Positions 26,396 to 36,094 of a stretch of 64,000 nt of DNA are shown here, one piece after another. The stretch is from VAZQ01 sp963712565 (lineage in GTDB: Bacteria > Pseudomonadota > Alphaproteobacteria > Rhizobiales > Xanthobacteraceae): assembly GCA_963712565.1 (NCBI GenBank), contig CAVQIP010000037.1, positions 62,001 through 126,000 on the forward strand, written 5' to 3'. How positions within the stretch are numbered: position 1 is the stretch's first letter; every line of letters starts with the position of its first letter. The notes under the pieces were generated by a model. The model ran no database searches. It was not told the DNA's origin and saw only the letters and a list, made by a program, of their open reading frames with translations. Made by a program: the position numbers and the translations under genes.

Positions 26396-26437
26396 GCGGT
26401 ATTGCTTTGTGTCTCGTCGCGCGCGCGCCGCCCGCGG

Positions 26438-26905
26438 CTACGGGTTGGCAGACGGGCCGGGGGCATCGCGCGGAGCATTGCCGCGAGACGCAGCGTGCCC
26501 CTTGGCGATTTCGTTGATGCCGTACAGCGTTCCGGCGAAGATCGCGTATCCCAGCGCCAGGAGGACGGCCAGCGTGACCAGTCCGTCGAGGACGAGTGCG
26601 AGACGCTTGTGCTTCACGAAGTGAAACGGCGTCACCGCCCACACGTTGATGTACGACAGGCAATAGGCCGCGAGCGCGACATAGGCGACGATGGCGAAAA
26701 TCTGCAGCGTCACGCTGCCGCTCGCGTCCGCCAGATACTGCAGAACACCGCAAATGAACGCGTTGCGAAGAAATGGAAAGAACCAGCCGTAGAACGACTG
26801 TATGGCCCCGGTGACGACCCGCTCCTCCGGAATGGGATGGAAGACGCCCGCAAGATAGGTCTCGAATCGGGTCAGCAGGAGCTTGGCAGTGCTGCTGGAG
26901 GTCAT
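26438..26905 (-). CDS. Hypothetical membrane protein
   Basis: A 155-residue protein with about four hydrophobic segments: FFPFLRNAFICGVLQYLA near residue 42, FAIVAYVALAAYCLSYINVW near 70, and LALVLDGLVTLAVLLALGYAIF near 100. The hydrophilic N-terminus starts MTSSSTAKLLLTRFETYLAG. I cannot assign a family; a Yip1-like or small integral protein of unknown role is possible. It is a single gene flanked by repeats on both sides. A downstream Ala/Arg/Pro tail is likely disordered. Confidence 0.65.
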   Translation of the reverse strand: MTSSSTAKLLLTRFETYLAGVFHPIPEERVVTGAIQSFYGWFFPFLRNAFICGVLQYLADASGSVTLQIFAIVAYVALAAYCLSYINVWAVTPFHFVKHKRLALVLDGLVTLAVLLALGYAIFAGTLYGINEIAKGHAASRGNAPRDAPGPSANP

Positions 26906-27094
26906 GTCCGGTCACTCCCTGTCGAGGGTCCATCTGCTTCGTAACATTCTTTGCGAAAGAAGATGGATTGCCGGGTCGAGCCCGGCAATGACGATCCGCG
27001 CCCGGCGCTTCCGCAACCCGCACCGAAGTTGTACGCTCTGCATGAGTTGCGCGCGTTACAGCCATTGCTGAATCAGTGCGAGCGGCAAGCTCGG

Positions 27095-27275
27095 TCTGCT
27101 CCCTCTCCCGCTTGCGGGGGAGGGGTGGGGAGGGGGCAAGATTGCACGAATCGTGATGCCTGCCCCCACCCTGTCCCTCCAGAAGAAGTCGGATGTTTCC
27201 GACTTCGGCCAAGTTCATAAAATGCCGAACTCGGATAAATCCGAGTTCGGATGCAAGCGGGGGAGGGGACGCTAG
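27095..27275. repeat. Paired CTCCC/GGGAG repeat with nested two-palindrome unit, copy 3
   Basis: The 437-bp gap 26906-27342 contains a GTCAT-type remnant near 26960-26990 and this block. The host repeat arms are CTCCCTCTCCCGCTTGCGGG (about 27099) and CTGTCCCTCC...GCAAGCGGGGGAGGGGAC (to 27271). In place of the usual CCCC of the second hairpin lies palindrome A 27185-27206 (arms GAAGTCGGA, centre TGTT), an 18-base linker with AAGTTCATAAA, and palindrome B 27225-27250 (arms CCGAACTCGGAT, centre AA). Confidence 0.8.
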
Positions 27276-27342
27276 AGCCGCGCGTTCACTGCCGCGCGGA
27301 GACGGCATGCGCGCCGTCGCGATATTTGGAGGGAGGACCGCC

Positions 27343-28320
27343 ATGACGCTTCCCCGCCGAAAATTCCTGCAGCTCGCGGCCGGCGCCGCCGCGCTCCCCG
27401 CCGTCGTGCGCGGCGCGAGCGCGCAGAGCTATCCCACGCGGCCGGTGCGCCTGATCCTCGGCTATCCGGCCGGCGGCTCGACCGACTTGGTGGCGCGGAT
27501 CATGGGCGCGTGGCTCACCGAGCGCCTCGGCCAGTCCGTCGTCATCGAGAACAAGCCGGGCGCCGGCACCAACCTGGCGGCGCAGGCGGTGATCGGCTCG
27601 CCGCCCGACGGCTACACGCTGCTGTTCGCGACCACCACCAACGCCATCAACGCGACCTTCCACGCCACGCTGCCGTTCAACTTCCTGCGCGACATGGCGC
27701 CGGTCGCCGGCCTGGTCGAGCTGCCCTTCGTCATGGAGGTGGGCCCCTCGCTGCCGGTGAAGACCGTCGCCGAGTTCATCGCCCACGCCAAGGCCAATCC
27801 CGGCAAGATCAACGTCGCCTCGTTCGGCACCGGCACGATCAGCCATCTGGCGTGGGAGCTGTTCAAGTCCACGGCCGGCGTCGACGTGGTGCACGTGCCC
27901 TACCACGGCGGCGCGCCGATGGTGACCGACCTGATCGGCTCCCGCGTGCAGGCCGGGATCGACGCCCTGCCGAACTCGCTGCCGCACATCCAGTCGGGCG
28001 CGCTGCGCGCGCTCGCCGTCACCGGCCCGGCGCGCTCCGCCGCCATCCCCGACGTGCCGACCGTGGGCGAGACCGTGCCGGGCTACGAGGTCAGCGGCTG
28101 GACCGGCATCGGCGTTCCCGCCGGCACGCCGAAAGAAATCGTCGCGACGCTCAACCGCGAGATCAATGCCGGGCTTTCCGACCCGCGCATCGCGGCGCGC
28201 CTCGCCGACGTCGGCGGCCGGCCGATCCTCATGACGCCCGAGCAATTCGGCAAGGTCTGGCTGCGCGACACCGACAAGTGGGGGAAGGTGGTGAAGTCGG
28301 CGGCGGCGAAGCGGGAGTAG
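27343..28320 (+). CDS. Tripartite tricarboxylate transporter substrate-binding protein (Bug/TctC family)
   Basis: A 325-residue periplasmic receptor. Twin-arginine-like signal LPRRKFLQLAAGAAALPAVV at residues 3-22, mature start YPTRPVRLILGYPAGGSTDL, and family motifs GQSVVIENKPGAGTNLAAQAV, GYTLLFATTTN, VPYHGGAPMVTDLI and GVPAGTPKEIVATLN. GGAGGGAGG precedes the ATG at 27343. No tctA or tctB membrane subunits are nearby, so it is one of the orphan Bug proteins that are common in these genomes; they may share a membrane complex or act as sensors. Ligand unknown. Confidence 0.93.
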   Translation: MTLPRRKFLQLAAGAAALPAVVRGASAQSYPTRPVRLILGYPAGGSTDLVARIMGAWLTERLGQSVVIENKPGAGTNLAAQAVIGSPPDGYTLLFATTTNAINATFHATLPFNFLRDMAPVAGLVELPFVMEVGPSLPVKTVAEFIAHAKANPGKINVASFGTGTISHLAWELFKSTAGVDVVHVPYHGGAPMVTDLIGSRVQAGIDALPNSLPHIQSGALRALAVTGPARSAAIPDVPTVGETVPGYEVSGWTGIGVPAGTPKEIVATLNREINAGLSDPRIAARLADVGGRPILMTPEQFGKVWLRDTDKWGKVVKSAAAKRE

Positions 28321-28968
28321 CGCGGGCGATTTCGGCCCAATCGTTGCCACTGACGGCGCCGCGATCACTACCCCACGGCAGGCGCGCGTCGTGGGATTGC
28401 GACTACGATACGCATTTAAATATTGACTACAAATCGTAGTTATGCTACAGAGTCGCGCATTCAGCCCCGACGCAGAAACGCGCCGCGGGAACGCAGAAGA
28501 ATGCGCTGTTTGACATCGTGAGATGCGAATACGGCAACGGCCCCAGCGACGCGTTGAGGCCGCGAGCGCGGTCGTTGTTGTTGCGCCCTCTCCCCAGCGA
28601 GGGAGAGGGCAGCTCGCTGCGTCAGCGCCGAAGAAAGGGTGAGGGGGCGTTGCGTCAAATCCCCCTCACCCGCTCGAATTCGTGGACGCAGCATTGAGCC
28701 CTCTCCCCCGAAGGGGAGAGGGCACGAGAGGCGAGAGGGCACGAGAGGCGAGAGCGCGATGCGCGGCTCCATTGTTCTTCATTGTTATTTGCGAGGCCGC
28801 GGACGAAAGGCCCGCGCTGCGGCACTTGGCTGCGACCGGCCCTTGTATTTTCGTTGTTGTTTACAATGGGTGGGGCTTTGGACTGCACCCTTCGCGTGAG
28901 ACACGAAACTAGAGACTTGTTGCGTCGACTGTCGTCCCGACGCTGTGGTCCCCGCGCGGGGACGACAA
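28321..28968. other. 648-bp intergenic region with REP hairpins and an AT-rich inverted repeat
   Basis: No convincing gene. Near 28412-28440 there is an AT-rich island with the inverted repeat ACTACGA-N15-TCGTAGT and a further ACTAC between, overlapped by a TTGACT (28423-28428) that could be a -35 box; the -10 is weak. From 28580 to 28740 lie two CTCTCCC/GGGAGAGGGC hairpins. At 28930-28970 a GTCCCCGCGCGGGGAC palindrome abuts the end of the FAD oxidoreductase gene. Confidence 0.55.
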
Positions 28969-30583
28969 TCACGTGAACGCCGCCAGCCGCACGGCGATCG
29001 GCGCCGGCATCCAGTCGGCCGCAACGCCGAGATCGGACAGGATCACCTGCGCGGCGTTGTAGGCGGGAAGCCCGGTGATGTTGCCGCCGGGATGGCTGCT
29101 CGAGCCGCAGAGATAGAGCCCGGGCAGATGGGTGCGGTAGCTGCCCGCGCCCGCGAACGGCCGGTGGTAGCCGACCTGGTCGTTGCCGAAGGCGCCGACC
29201 AGCAGATCGCCCTCGCGCATGTTGGGAAGCTCGCGCTCGACGTCGAGCGGCGTGCGCGTGAACGAATCGATCACCGCCTCGGCGAGGTTGGGCGCGTGGC
29301 GTTGCCACAGGCGCAGCATCGCGCCGCCGTGCCCGTCGCGCAGGCGGTCCCAGTTGTCGGGATCGCCGCCGACGCGATAAGGCAGCTTCTCCCACATGAA
29401 CGCGGTGTGGCGGCCGGGCGGCGCCTGGCTCGGGTCGAACAGGGTCGGGCAGGCGCCCCACATCACCGTCGGCGGGATGGTGCCGGCCTCGTGATGGCGC
29501 ACGATGTCGCCGAACTGGTCGACGTGGTCGAGCCCCATGATCACCATGAACGCCTGCGCCAGCTCGGGGTGCTCGGCGCTGGCGCGGTAGCGCGGCGGCT
29601 CGGTGAGATCGAGGTTCAGGGCGAACAGCGGCGCCAGCAGGTTGTATTGGAAGCGCTCGCGCCCGGTCGCGGATTTCGCGCGGGAGCAACGCGTCGTCGA
29701 CGAGATCGAGAAAGGTCTGCTGCGGATTGAGCGAGGAGGCGACGACATGCCGGGCGCGGATCACTTCGCCTTCGGCGGTCTCGATCCCGGCGGCGCGGCC
29801 GCCTTCGACCAGGATGCGCGCGGGCTCGGTCATTAGCCGGATCTCGCCGCCCGCTTCGCGCACCGCGGCTTCGAGCGCGCGCGCCAGCGCCGCCGAGCCG
29901 CCGCGCGACATCTGCGCCTTGGCCGGGCTCGCCAGCAGCGCGGCGATGTGGTGGCCGAAGCCGGGCAGCCGCAGATCGACCTCGCGCAGGCCGTTGAAGA
30001 ACAGGAGCCCGGCCTTGATGGCGGGATGCTCGAATTCCTGCTCGACGAATTGCAGCGGGGAGAGCGCGCTCACCTCCAGCAGCCGCCGGCCGGCGCTGGT
30101 GCGCGCGAGCAGCGCCCGCCGCTCGTCGGGTGGCAGCGGCGGCGCGCGGCCCTCCGGCGCGAGGATTTCTTCCACGATCGGCACGAACTCGTCGTGCCAG
30201 CGGCGCAAGGTCGCGGCGTCGCGGGCGCTGAAGGCGGCGAACGACTCGATGGTTTTTGCGATATCGGTCCACCAGGCGAGCGCGCGCCCGTCGCCGGTGA
30301 GCAGCGCGACGTTGAGCTCGGGCTCGATCATGCGCGCGCCGTGACGCTCGAGTTCGAGGTCGCGGTACCACGGCATCGCGGTGATCGCGCGCAGGAAGAA
30401 GGCGTGGGTGTTGTGCAGGAAGCCGGGATGGCGCGGGTCGGCGAGCGTGCTCAAGCCGCCGCCGGCGACCGGGCGGCGCTCGACCGCCACCGTCTTGAGG
30501 CCGGCCTTGCCGAGATAGGCCTGCAGGATGAGCCCGTTGTGCCCGGCGCCGAGGATGATGCCGTCGTAGGTTGTTTTCGTCAC
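28969..30583 (-). pseudogene. FAD-dependent oxidoreductase, phytoene desaturase-like (single frameshift near 29659)
   Basis: A flavoprotein of about 537 residues. N-terminal dinucleotide motif YDGIILGAGHNGLILQAYL near residues 5-23, then ERRPVAGGGLSTL, a mid domain and a C-terminal FAD signature GLYLCGSSSHPGGNITGLPA. This is the phytoene-dehydrogenase-like NAD(P)/FAD oxidoreductase family, which is broad and not limited to carotenoids. One extra base near 29659 (after LLPREIRDR) splits the frame; the rest continues ERFQYNLLAPLF. I prefer the GTG at 30583 over the ATG at 30610 because that ATG lies inside a dispersed CTGAGG repeat. It is downstream of the DUF993 cluster on the same strand and may belong to that pathway. 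Confidence 0.82.
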
Positions 30584-30600
30584 GACACGGGGACTATTTT

Positions 30601-30722
30601 GATCCGTCATCCTGAGGTGCCCGAGCGAAGCGAGGGCCTCGAAGGATGAACGGCCACAATGTCGGGGCCGTCGCCCTTCGAGGCTCGCCCAAAAGGGCGA
30701 GCACCTCAGGGTGACGGATCAT
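30601..30722. repeat. CTGAGG-type dispersed inverted repeat (copy 2)
   Basis: GATCCGTCATCCTGAGGTGC and GCACCTCAGGGTGACGGATC ends as in the copies at 23268 and 34066, with the interior GCCTCGAAGGATGAACGGCC / GGGCCGTCGCCCTTCGAGGC. The last bases overlap the possible N-terminus of the FAD oxidoreductase gene. Confidence 0.85.
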
Positions 30723-30742
30723 AAGGCGTAGTCGCTGCGTCA

Positions 30743-31587
30743 TCACACCACCGTCCGGTGCCGCTCGATGCAGATGCGCAGCACCTCGTCGGGATCGCGC
30801 TTCCACCAATTGCTGCGCGGAGAAGATCTCGACCTCGCAGTGGCCGGCGTAGCCGGCCGCCTCGACCATGGCGCGGATCGCGCGCAGGTCGATCACGCCG
30901 TCGCCCATCATGCCGCGGTCGAGCAGCAGGTCGGTGGTCGGCACCAGCCAGTCGCAGACGTGATAGGCGAGGATGCGCTCGCCCGGCGCGCGCGATCTGC
31001 GCGCGCGCAGATCGGGATCCCACCAGACGTGATAGACGTCGACCGCGACGCCGACGCCGTCGCCGAGCTCGTCGCAGAGATCGTGCGCCTGCGCCGAGCG
31101 TGTTCACGCAGGCGCGGTCGGCGGCATACATCGGATGCAGCGGCTCGATCGCGAGCGGCACGCCGGCCTGCGCGCGCATAGGGCAGCAGCGCCGCCAACG
31201 CCGTCGCGCACCTGCGCGCGCGCGCCGGCGAGGTCCTTGCGAGCCCTTCGGCAGCCCGCCCGCGACCAGGACCAGGCAGTGCGCGCCGATGCGCGGCCGC
31301 CTCGTCGACCGCGCGGCGGTTGTCGTCGAGCGCGGCGCGCCGGCCGGCCTCGTCGGCGGCCGGAAACATGCCGCCGCGGCACAGGCAGGTCACGGTCAGG
31401 CCGTGCGCGCGGATGAGCTTGCCGGCGCGCTCGACGCCCGCAGCGCCTGCACGATGTCGCGCCACGGCGCGATCGCGGAGATGCCGGCGCGCGCGCAGCC
31501 TTCGACCAGCTGCTCGCAGCGACCACGCCTTCACCGTCGCCGAGTTGATCGCAAGCCAGCGCGCGATCGTTCGACGAGGTCGCGCAT
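30743..31587 (-). pseudogene. Sugar phosphate isomerase/epimerase-like TIM-barrel protein (many frameshifts)
   Basis: Joining short frames gives a protein of about 280 residues of the AP endonuclease-2 / IolE-like isomerase family: RWLAINSATVKAWSL, IVQALRAGVERAGKLIRAHG, TVTCLCRGGMFPAADE, VPLAIEPLHPMYAADRACVN (metal-binding Glu and His), GVGVAVDVYHVWWDPDL (Asp-His), RILAYHVCDWLVPTTDLL (His) and GHCEVEIFSAQNWW (Glu). These are the metal ligands of the barrel. At least eight single-base shifts interrupt it (for example near 30812, 31098, 31239, 31298, 31515). Its ATG overlaps the stop of the DUF993 gene (TGATG at 31585-31589), showing coupling. Confidence 0.7.
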
Positions 31588-32760
31588 CAGGCGATCGACG
31601 CCCGCGCACGCGCCATGCACGCAGCGCGCATGCGCGCGGCGGCGCAGCTCCGGATCGGCAAGCAGCCCGGCGGCGTCGGCGAGGCGGAACAGCTCGGCGA
31701 GATGCAGCGTCGAGCGCGCGCTCTCCTGGCCGCCGACCATGGTGAAATGATCCTGCAGGCCGTTGAGATAGGCCATGAACACCACGCCGGTCTTGTAGAA
31801 GCGGGTCGGCGCCTTGAAGATGTGGCGCGACAGCGGCACCGTCGGCGCCAGGATGTCGTGGAACGTCGCTGCGTCGCCGCGCGTGAAGCGCGCCGAGCGC
31901 GGCCGAGGCCGCCGGCGCGATGGCGTCGAAGATGCCGAGCAGCGCGTCGGAATAGCCCTGCGCGTCGCCGGCGATCAGCTCGGCGTAGTTGAAGTCGTCG
32001 CCGGTGTACATGCGCACGCCCTGCGGCAGGCGGCGGCGCATGGCGATCTCCTTGTCCTTGTCGAGCAGCGAGATCTTCATGCCGTCGACCTTGGCCGGCA
32101 TTGGCGGCGATGACGTCGACGGCGACGTCCATCGCCTGCATGTGGTCCTTGTGGCCCCAGTAGCCGTCGAGCGCCGGATCGAACATCTCGCCGAGCCAGT
32201 GGATGATCACCGGCTCCTTCACCTGCTCGAGGATGCGGCCGTAGACCTTGGCGTAGTCGTCGGGCGAGCGCGCCGCCTGCACCAGCGCGCGGCTCGCCAT
32301 CAGGACGATGCGGCCGCCGAGCTTCTCGATCGCCGCGCATTGCTCCTCGTAGGCGCGGATGACGTCGTCGATGGTGACGTCGGCGCGCCGGCTCGAGATG
32401 GTCGGTGCCGGCGCCGCGAGCCGATCAGCGCGCCGGGAAAATCCTTGGCGGCGTCGAGGCTCGGCGGATCAGTTCCAGCGAGGTCGGCCAGTCCAGCCCA
32501 TGCCGCGCTGCGCGGTGTCCATCGCCTCGGCGACGCCGAGGCCGAGCGACCACAGATGGCGGCGGAACGCGATGGTGCGCGTCCCAGTCGATGGCGGCGT
32601 CGAGCCAGGGATCGCGGTCGGCCAGCGGATCGGCCACCACATGCGCCGCCGCATAGGCGATGCGGTTGAACGGCGGCTTCGCCGCCGGAAAATTCCGCGG
32701 CGGCTGCATCGGGTAGGGCGCGAGCCTGCCGCCGGCGGCGGGGAGATTCAATGTGGGCAA
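31587..32760 (-). pseudogene. DUF993 protein, dihydrodipicolinate-synthase-like barrel (many frameshifts)
   Basis: About 391 codons in several frames. Recognisable pieces in order: TLNLPAAGGRLAPYPMQPPR, FNRIAYAAAHVVADPLAD, TIAFRRHLWSLGLGVAEAMD, GLDWPTSLELIRR, YGRILEQVKEPVIIHWLGEM, FDPALDGYWGHKD, KVDGMKISLLDKDKEIAMRR and MYTGDDFNYAELIAGDAQGY, FKAPTRFYKTGVVFMAYLNG. This is the DUF993 family, a DapA-like (beta/alpha)8 barrel; the Lys in DGMKISLLD occupies the position of the Schiff-base lysine. A TTG at 32760 with AGAGG upstream is the probable start. Function is not characterised; gene context (dehydrogenase upstream, isomerase downstream) suggests an aldolase or lyase step in sugar-acid or cyclitol catabolism. 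Confidence 0.72.
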
Positions 32761-32774
32761 TTCACCGACCTCTT

Positions 32775-32866
32775 TGCCGTTCCGAAGAGCGAATAGCGAG
32801 TAGCGAATAGCGAATAGAACCCAAACGCAGATCACTACTCGCTATTCGCCATTCGCTATTCGCTTC
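32775..32866. repeat. GCGAATAGCGAATAG tandem/inverted repeat
   Basis: Several units of GCGAATAGCGAGTAGCGAAT on the left face CGCTATTCGCCATTCGCTAT on the right, forming a long imperfect hairpin of about 30 bp between the DUF993 and dehydrogenase genes. The GAATAGCGA unit is reiterated on both arms. Confidence 0.7.
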
Positions 32867-32868
32867 CC

Positions 32869-34027
32869 TCACACCTTCAGCGCCGGGACGTCGATCCAGC
32901 GCCGCTCCTTCCAGCTCTTGAGCGCGGCCTCGGCGAGCTGCACGCCCTTGGCGCCTTCCAGCAGCGTCCATTTGAACGGCGCGTCCTCGTACAGATGGCG
33001 GATGAACATCTCCCACTCGATCTTGAAGCCGTTGTCGTAGGCGGCGCTGTCCGGCACCTCGCTCCAGGTCTCGAAGAAGTTGATCGGCTGCGGCACGTCC
33101 GGATTCCACACCGGCCGCGGCGTGTTGACCCGCGCCTGGCTCCAGCACTTCTGCAGGCCGGCGACCGCCGAGCCGTGCGTGCCGTCGACGTGGAAGGTGA
33201 CGAGGTCGTCGCGCCGCACCCGCGTGCACCAGGACATGTTGATGTGGGCGATCGACGCCGCCCTCGAGCTGGAAGGTGGCGTAGGCGGCGTCGTCCACGT
33301 CGGCCTTGTAGGGCTTGCCGTTCTCGTCCCAGCGCTTGGGAATGTGCGTCGCGCCGAGGCAGGAGACGCTCTCGACCTCGCCGAACAGATTGTCGAGCAC
33401 GTAGCGCCAGTGGCAGAGCATGTCGAGGATGATGCCGCCGCCGTCCTTCTTGCGGTAGTTCCACGACGGCCGCTGCGCCGGCTGCCAGTCGCCCTCGAAC
33501 ACCCAGTAGCCGAACTCGCCGCGCACCGACGAGGATGCGGCCGAAGAAGCCGGAGTCGATCAGCATCTTGAGCTTGAGCAGGCCGGGCAGGAACAGCTTG
33601 TCCTGCACCACGCCGTGCTTGATGCCGGCCTTCTTCGCGGCGCGCGCCACGGTCGAGCGCGTCCTCGAGGTTGTCGGCGATCGGCTTCTCGCAATAGATG
33701 TGCTTGCCGGCCGCGATCGCCTTGCTGCAGCAGCTCGGCGCGCAGCTGCGTGGTGGCGGCGTCGAAGAACAGCGTGTCCTTCGGGATTCTTGAGCGCGGC
33801 GTCGAGGTCGGTGGTCCAGCGCGCGATGCCGTGCGCCTTGGCGAGCTGCGGCGAGCTTGTCGGCGTTGCGGCCGACCAGGATCGGGTCGGGCATCACCCG
33901 GTCGCCGTTCTTGAGCGCGACGCCGCCCTGCGTCGCGGATCGCGACGATCGAGCGGATCAGGTGCTGGTTCATGCCCATGCGGCCGGTGACGCCGTTCAT
34001 GATGATGCCGAGCCGTTGCTGCGCCAT
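32869..34027 (-). pseudogene. Gfo/Idh/MocA family oxidoreductase (at least seven single-base frameshifts)
   Basis: Reassembled length about 383 residues. N-terminal Rossmann part: RLGIIMNGVTGRMGMNQHLI, DPILVGRNADKL, DTLFFDAATTQLRAELLQ, then the family's catalytic-lysine motif AAGKHIYCEKPIADN. The C-terminal domain reads RPSWNYRKKDGGGIILDMLC, HWRYVLDNLFGEVESV, HINMSWCTRVRRDDLVTFHV, INFFETWSEVPDSAAY. NAD(P)-dependent oxidation of a sugar, cyclitol or sugar acid is the family role. Breaks lie near 33253, 33530, 33653, 33724, 33783, 33846 and 33931, each repaired by removing one base. First of the three catabolic genes after the ABC transporter. Confidence 0.78.
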
Positions 34028-34065
34028 TCTTCTCTTTCCTCTTAATACTTGCTCCTCACTTTGAC

Positions 34066-34176
34066 CGTCACCCTGAGGTGCGAGCGAAGCGAGCCTCGAA
34101 GGGCGACGGCCCGGATCTCGGGGCCGTTCATCCTTCGAGGGCCTCGCTTCGCTCGGCCACCTCAGGATGACGGATC
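34066..34176. repeat. CTGAGG-type dispersed inverted repeat (copy 3)
   Basis: GTCACCCTGAGGTGCGAGCG ... CACCTCAGGATGACGGATC with the interior CTCGAAGGGCGACGGCCC / GGGCCGTTCATCCTTCGAGG. Same family as 23268 and 30601, in opposite orientation. It lies between the transporter ATPase and the dehydrogenase gene. Confidence 0.85.
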
Positions 34177-34194
34177 GAGAGTTTGCTTGCGCCG

Positions 34195-34960
34195 CTACTC
34201 CATGCCCAGCAGCCGATAGATGCGCCGGGTGTATTCGCCGAATTTGTCGCCGGTCTTCATCTCGAGCGTGCGCGGATGCGGCAGCTCGACGCGGAAATTG
34301 TCCGCCATCCGCGCCGGTCCGGCGCTGAGCACGATCACGCGGGTGCCGAGAAACACCGCCTCGGTGATGCCGTGGGTGACGAAGACGATGGTCTTCTTCG
34401 CCTCCTCCCAGATGTGCAACAGCTCGAGGTTCATCTTCTCGCGCGTGAGCGCGTCGAGCGCGCCGAACGGCTCGTCCATCAGAATGAGCTTGGGGTCGTG
34501 GATGAGCGCGCGCGCGATGGCGGCGCGCTGCTGCATGCCGCCGGAGAGCTCATAAGGATATTTGTCTTCGTTGCCCTTGAGCCCGACCAGCGCGAGCAGG
34601 TCGCGGGCGCGGCTCGCGGCTCGCGGCCATGGGCAGGCCGAGGATTTCGGCCGGCAGCAGCACGTTGTCGATCACGCGCCGCCATTTCAGCAGCAGCGGC
34701 TGCTGGAACACCATGCCGATGTCGCGCGAAGGGTCGAACGGCTGCGTCGGCGAGCCGATCGTCACCTCGCCGGAATCGATGGGGTGAAGGCCCGCGAGAA
34801 TCTTGAGCAGCGTGGTCTTGCCGCAGCCCGAGGGCCCGACCAGCGAGACGAGCTCGCCCGCCTCCACGTCGAAGGTCGCCTCGGAGATGGCGAGAAAATC
34901 CGCTCCGCGCGTGCGGTACACCTTCTGCACGCCGGCGAGATGAATGAACGGTTCGCCCAT
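34195..34960 (-). pseudogene. ABC transporter ATP-binding protein, NMT1/taurine type (single frameshift near 34611)
   Basis: About 255 residues. Walker A GPSGCGKTT near residue 43, FQQPLLLKWRRVIDN Q-loop, signature LSGGMQQR, Walker B LILMDEPFGALDALTR and FVTHGITEAVFL. One extra base near 34611 (between SREP and RDLLALVGL) splits the gene into two frames. The partner permease gene ends 22 bases upstream. The likely receptor is the NMT1-type protein encoded divergently at 38155-39168. Confidence 0.82.
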
Positions 34961-34982
34961 CTGTCCTTCCGCGGTCCGGGCG

Positions 34983-35750
34983 CTATGCGATGCGGGCGTC
35001 GCGCACGACCAGCGCCCGCTCGAGCGCCAGCACCATGCCGTAGAGCACCACGCCGATCAGCGTGATCAGGATCACCGCCATGAACATGGCGGCGGTGTCG
35101 AGCGTGACCTGCACCTGCAGCATGAGGTAGCCGAGCCCGCGGTCGGAGCCGAGGAACTCGCCGACGATGGCGCCGGCGACCGCCAGGATCGCGGCCACCT
35201 TCATGCCGGAAAAGATGTAGGGCAGCGCGCCGGGCAGCTGGATCTTGGTGAACAGCTGCCAGCGCGAGCCCTTGAGCGTGTGCACCAGGTCGAGCAGATC
35301 CGGCTCCACTTCGCGCAGCCCGCGCGCGGTGGTGAGCACGATCGGAAAGAAGCAGATCGCGAACGCCATCATCGCGTTCGGTCCGATGCCGTATTTGAAC
35401 CACACGATGATCAACGGTCCGAGCGCCACCTTGGGGATCATGTTCAGGCTGACCAGGAGCGGCATGACCGCCATTTCCAGCCAGCGGAACCAGGAGAACA
35501 GCAGCGCGGCGCCGATGCCGAAGATCACGGCCAGAAGATAGCCGCCGAAAATCTCGGTCGTGGTCACCGCGATGTTTTCGAGCCAGCGATAGTTCGGGAC
35601 GAGCAGGGCCTGCACCGTCTCGTAGGGCGACGGCATGACGAATTTCGGCACCTCGCCGAGCTTGACGAACAGATACCACGCCACGATCAGCCCGAGATGG
35701 CTCAGTACGGCCAGCCCATAGCGCTGCAGCGCCTGCGGATTTGCTCCCAA
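34983..35750 (-). CDS. ABC transporter permease, NMT1/taurine/sulfonate type
   Basis: A permease of about 255 residues with six helices, the first at YGLAVLSHLGLIVAWYLFVK. It has the FPIVLTTARGLREVEPDLLD and HTLKGSRWQLFTKIQLPGALPYIFSG stretches, the latter the EAA loop of the SsuC/TauC family. Start is uncertain: the TTG at 35750 has GGAGG 5 bases upstream and gives a sensible N-terminus; a GTG at 35756 is the alternative, and the frame stays open to 35846. Confidence 0.82.
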   Translation of the reverse strand: MGANPQALQRYGLAVLSHLGLIVAWYLFVKLGEVPKFVMPSPYETVQALLVPNYRWLENIAVTTTEIFGGYLLAVIFGIGAALLFSWFRWLEMAVMPLLVSLNMIPKVALGPLIIVWFKYGIGPNAMMAFAICFFPIVLTTARGLREVEPDLLDLVHTLKGSRWQLFTKIQLPGALPYIFSGMKVAAILAVAGAIVGEFLGSDRGLGYLMLQVQVTLDTAAMFMAVILITLIGVVLYGMVLALERALVVRDARIA

Positions 35751-35884
35751 CGCCACCTCCCTCGGGTCAGATACGAAAGATGCATCGTACGGCAAGCATC
35801 GCACTCGAGCCAGTTGACGCGCATACGCCGCTCTCCGATGAGGCAATGCTCACGCTCATGCGTTGCCACAAACAGAGGACGACC

Positions 35885-36075
35885 GGCTCCAGCGTCCCCT
35901 CCCCCGCTTGCAACCGAACTCGGGTTCACCCGAGTTCGGCAACTTATTGACTGGCCGAAGTCGGAAACATCCGACTTCGGCTGGAGGGACAGGGAGGGGG
36001 CATGCATCAAAATCGGTGCGAGCGTTCCCCCTCCCCAACCCTCCCCCGCAAGCGGGGGAGGGAGCGCACCGAGCC
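35885..36075. repeat. Paired CTCCC/GGGAG repeat with nested two-palindrome unit, copy 4
   Basis: The 344-bp gap 35751-36094 holds this block. Host hairpin arms GTCCCCTCCCCCGCTTGCA and CTGGAGGGACAG mirror the copy-3 host in opposite orientation. The inner unit has a palindrome at 35914-35939 (arms CCGAACTCGGGT, centre TC), a 14-base AT-rich linker, and a palindrome at 35954-35981 (arms GCCGAAGTCGGA, centre AACA). A plain CCCTCCCCCGCAAGCGGGGG hairpin follows to about 36063. Confidence 0.8.
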
Positions 36076-36094
36076 TGTGGCGATGGCATCCGAC

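Noticed and set aside
26965..26995. Small gene in the gap before the TctC gene
   Set aside because: The sequence is part of a GTCAT-type palindromic repeat and the only frames are short and without a ribosome site.
30594..34027. Several separate small genes in the heavily frameshifted region
   Set aside because: Adjacent fragments match consecutive parts of three known families in order; they are better read as three genes with base insertions.
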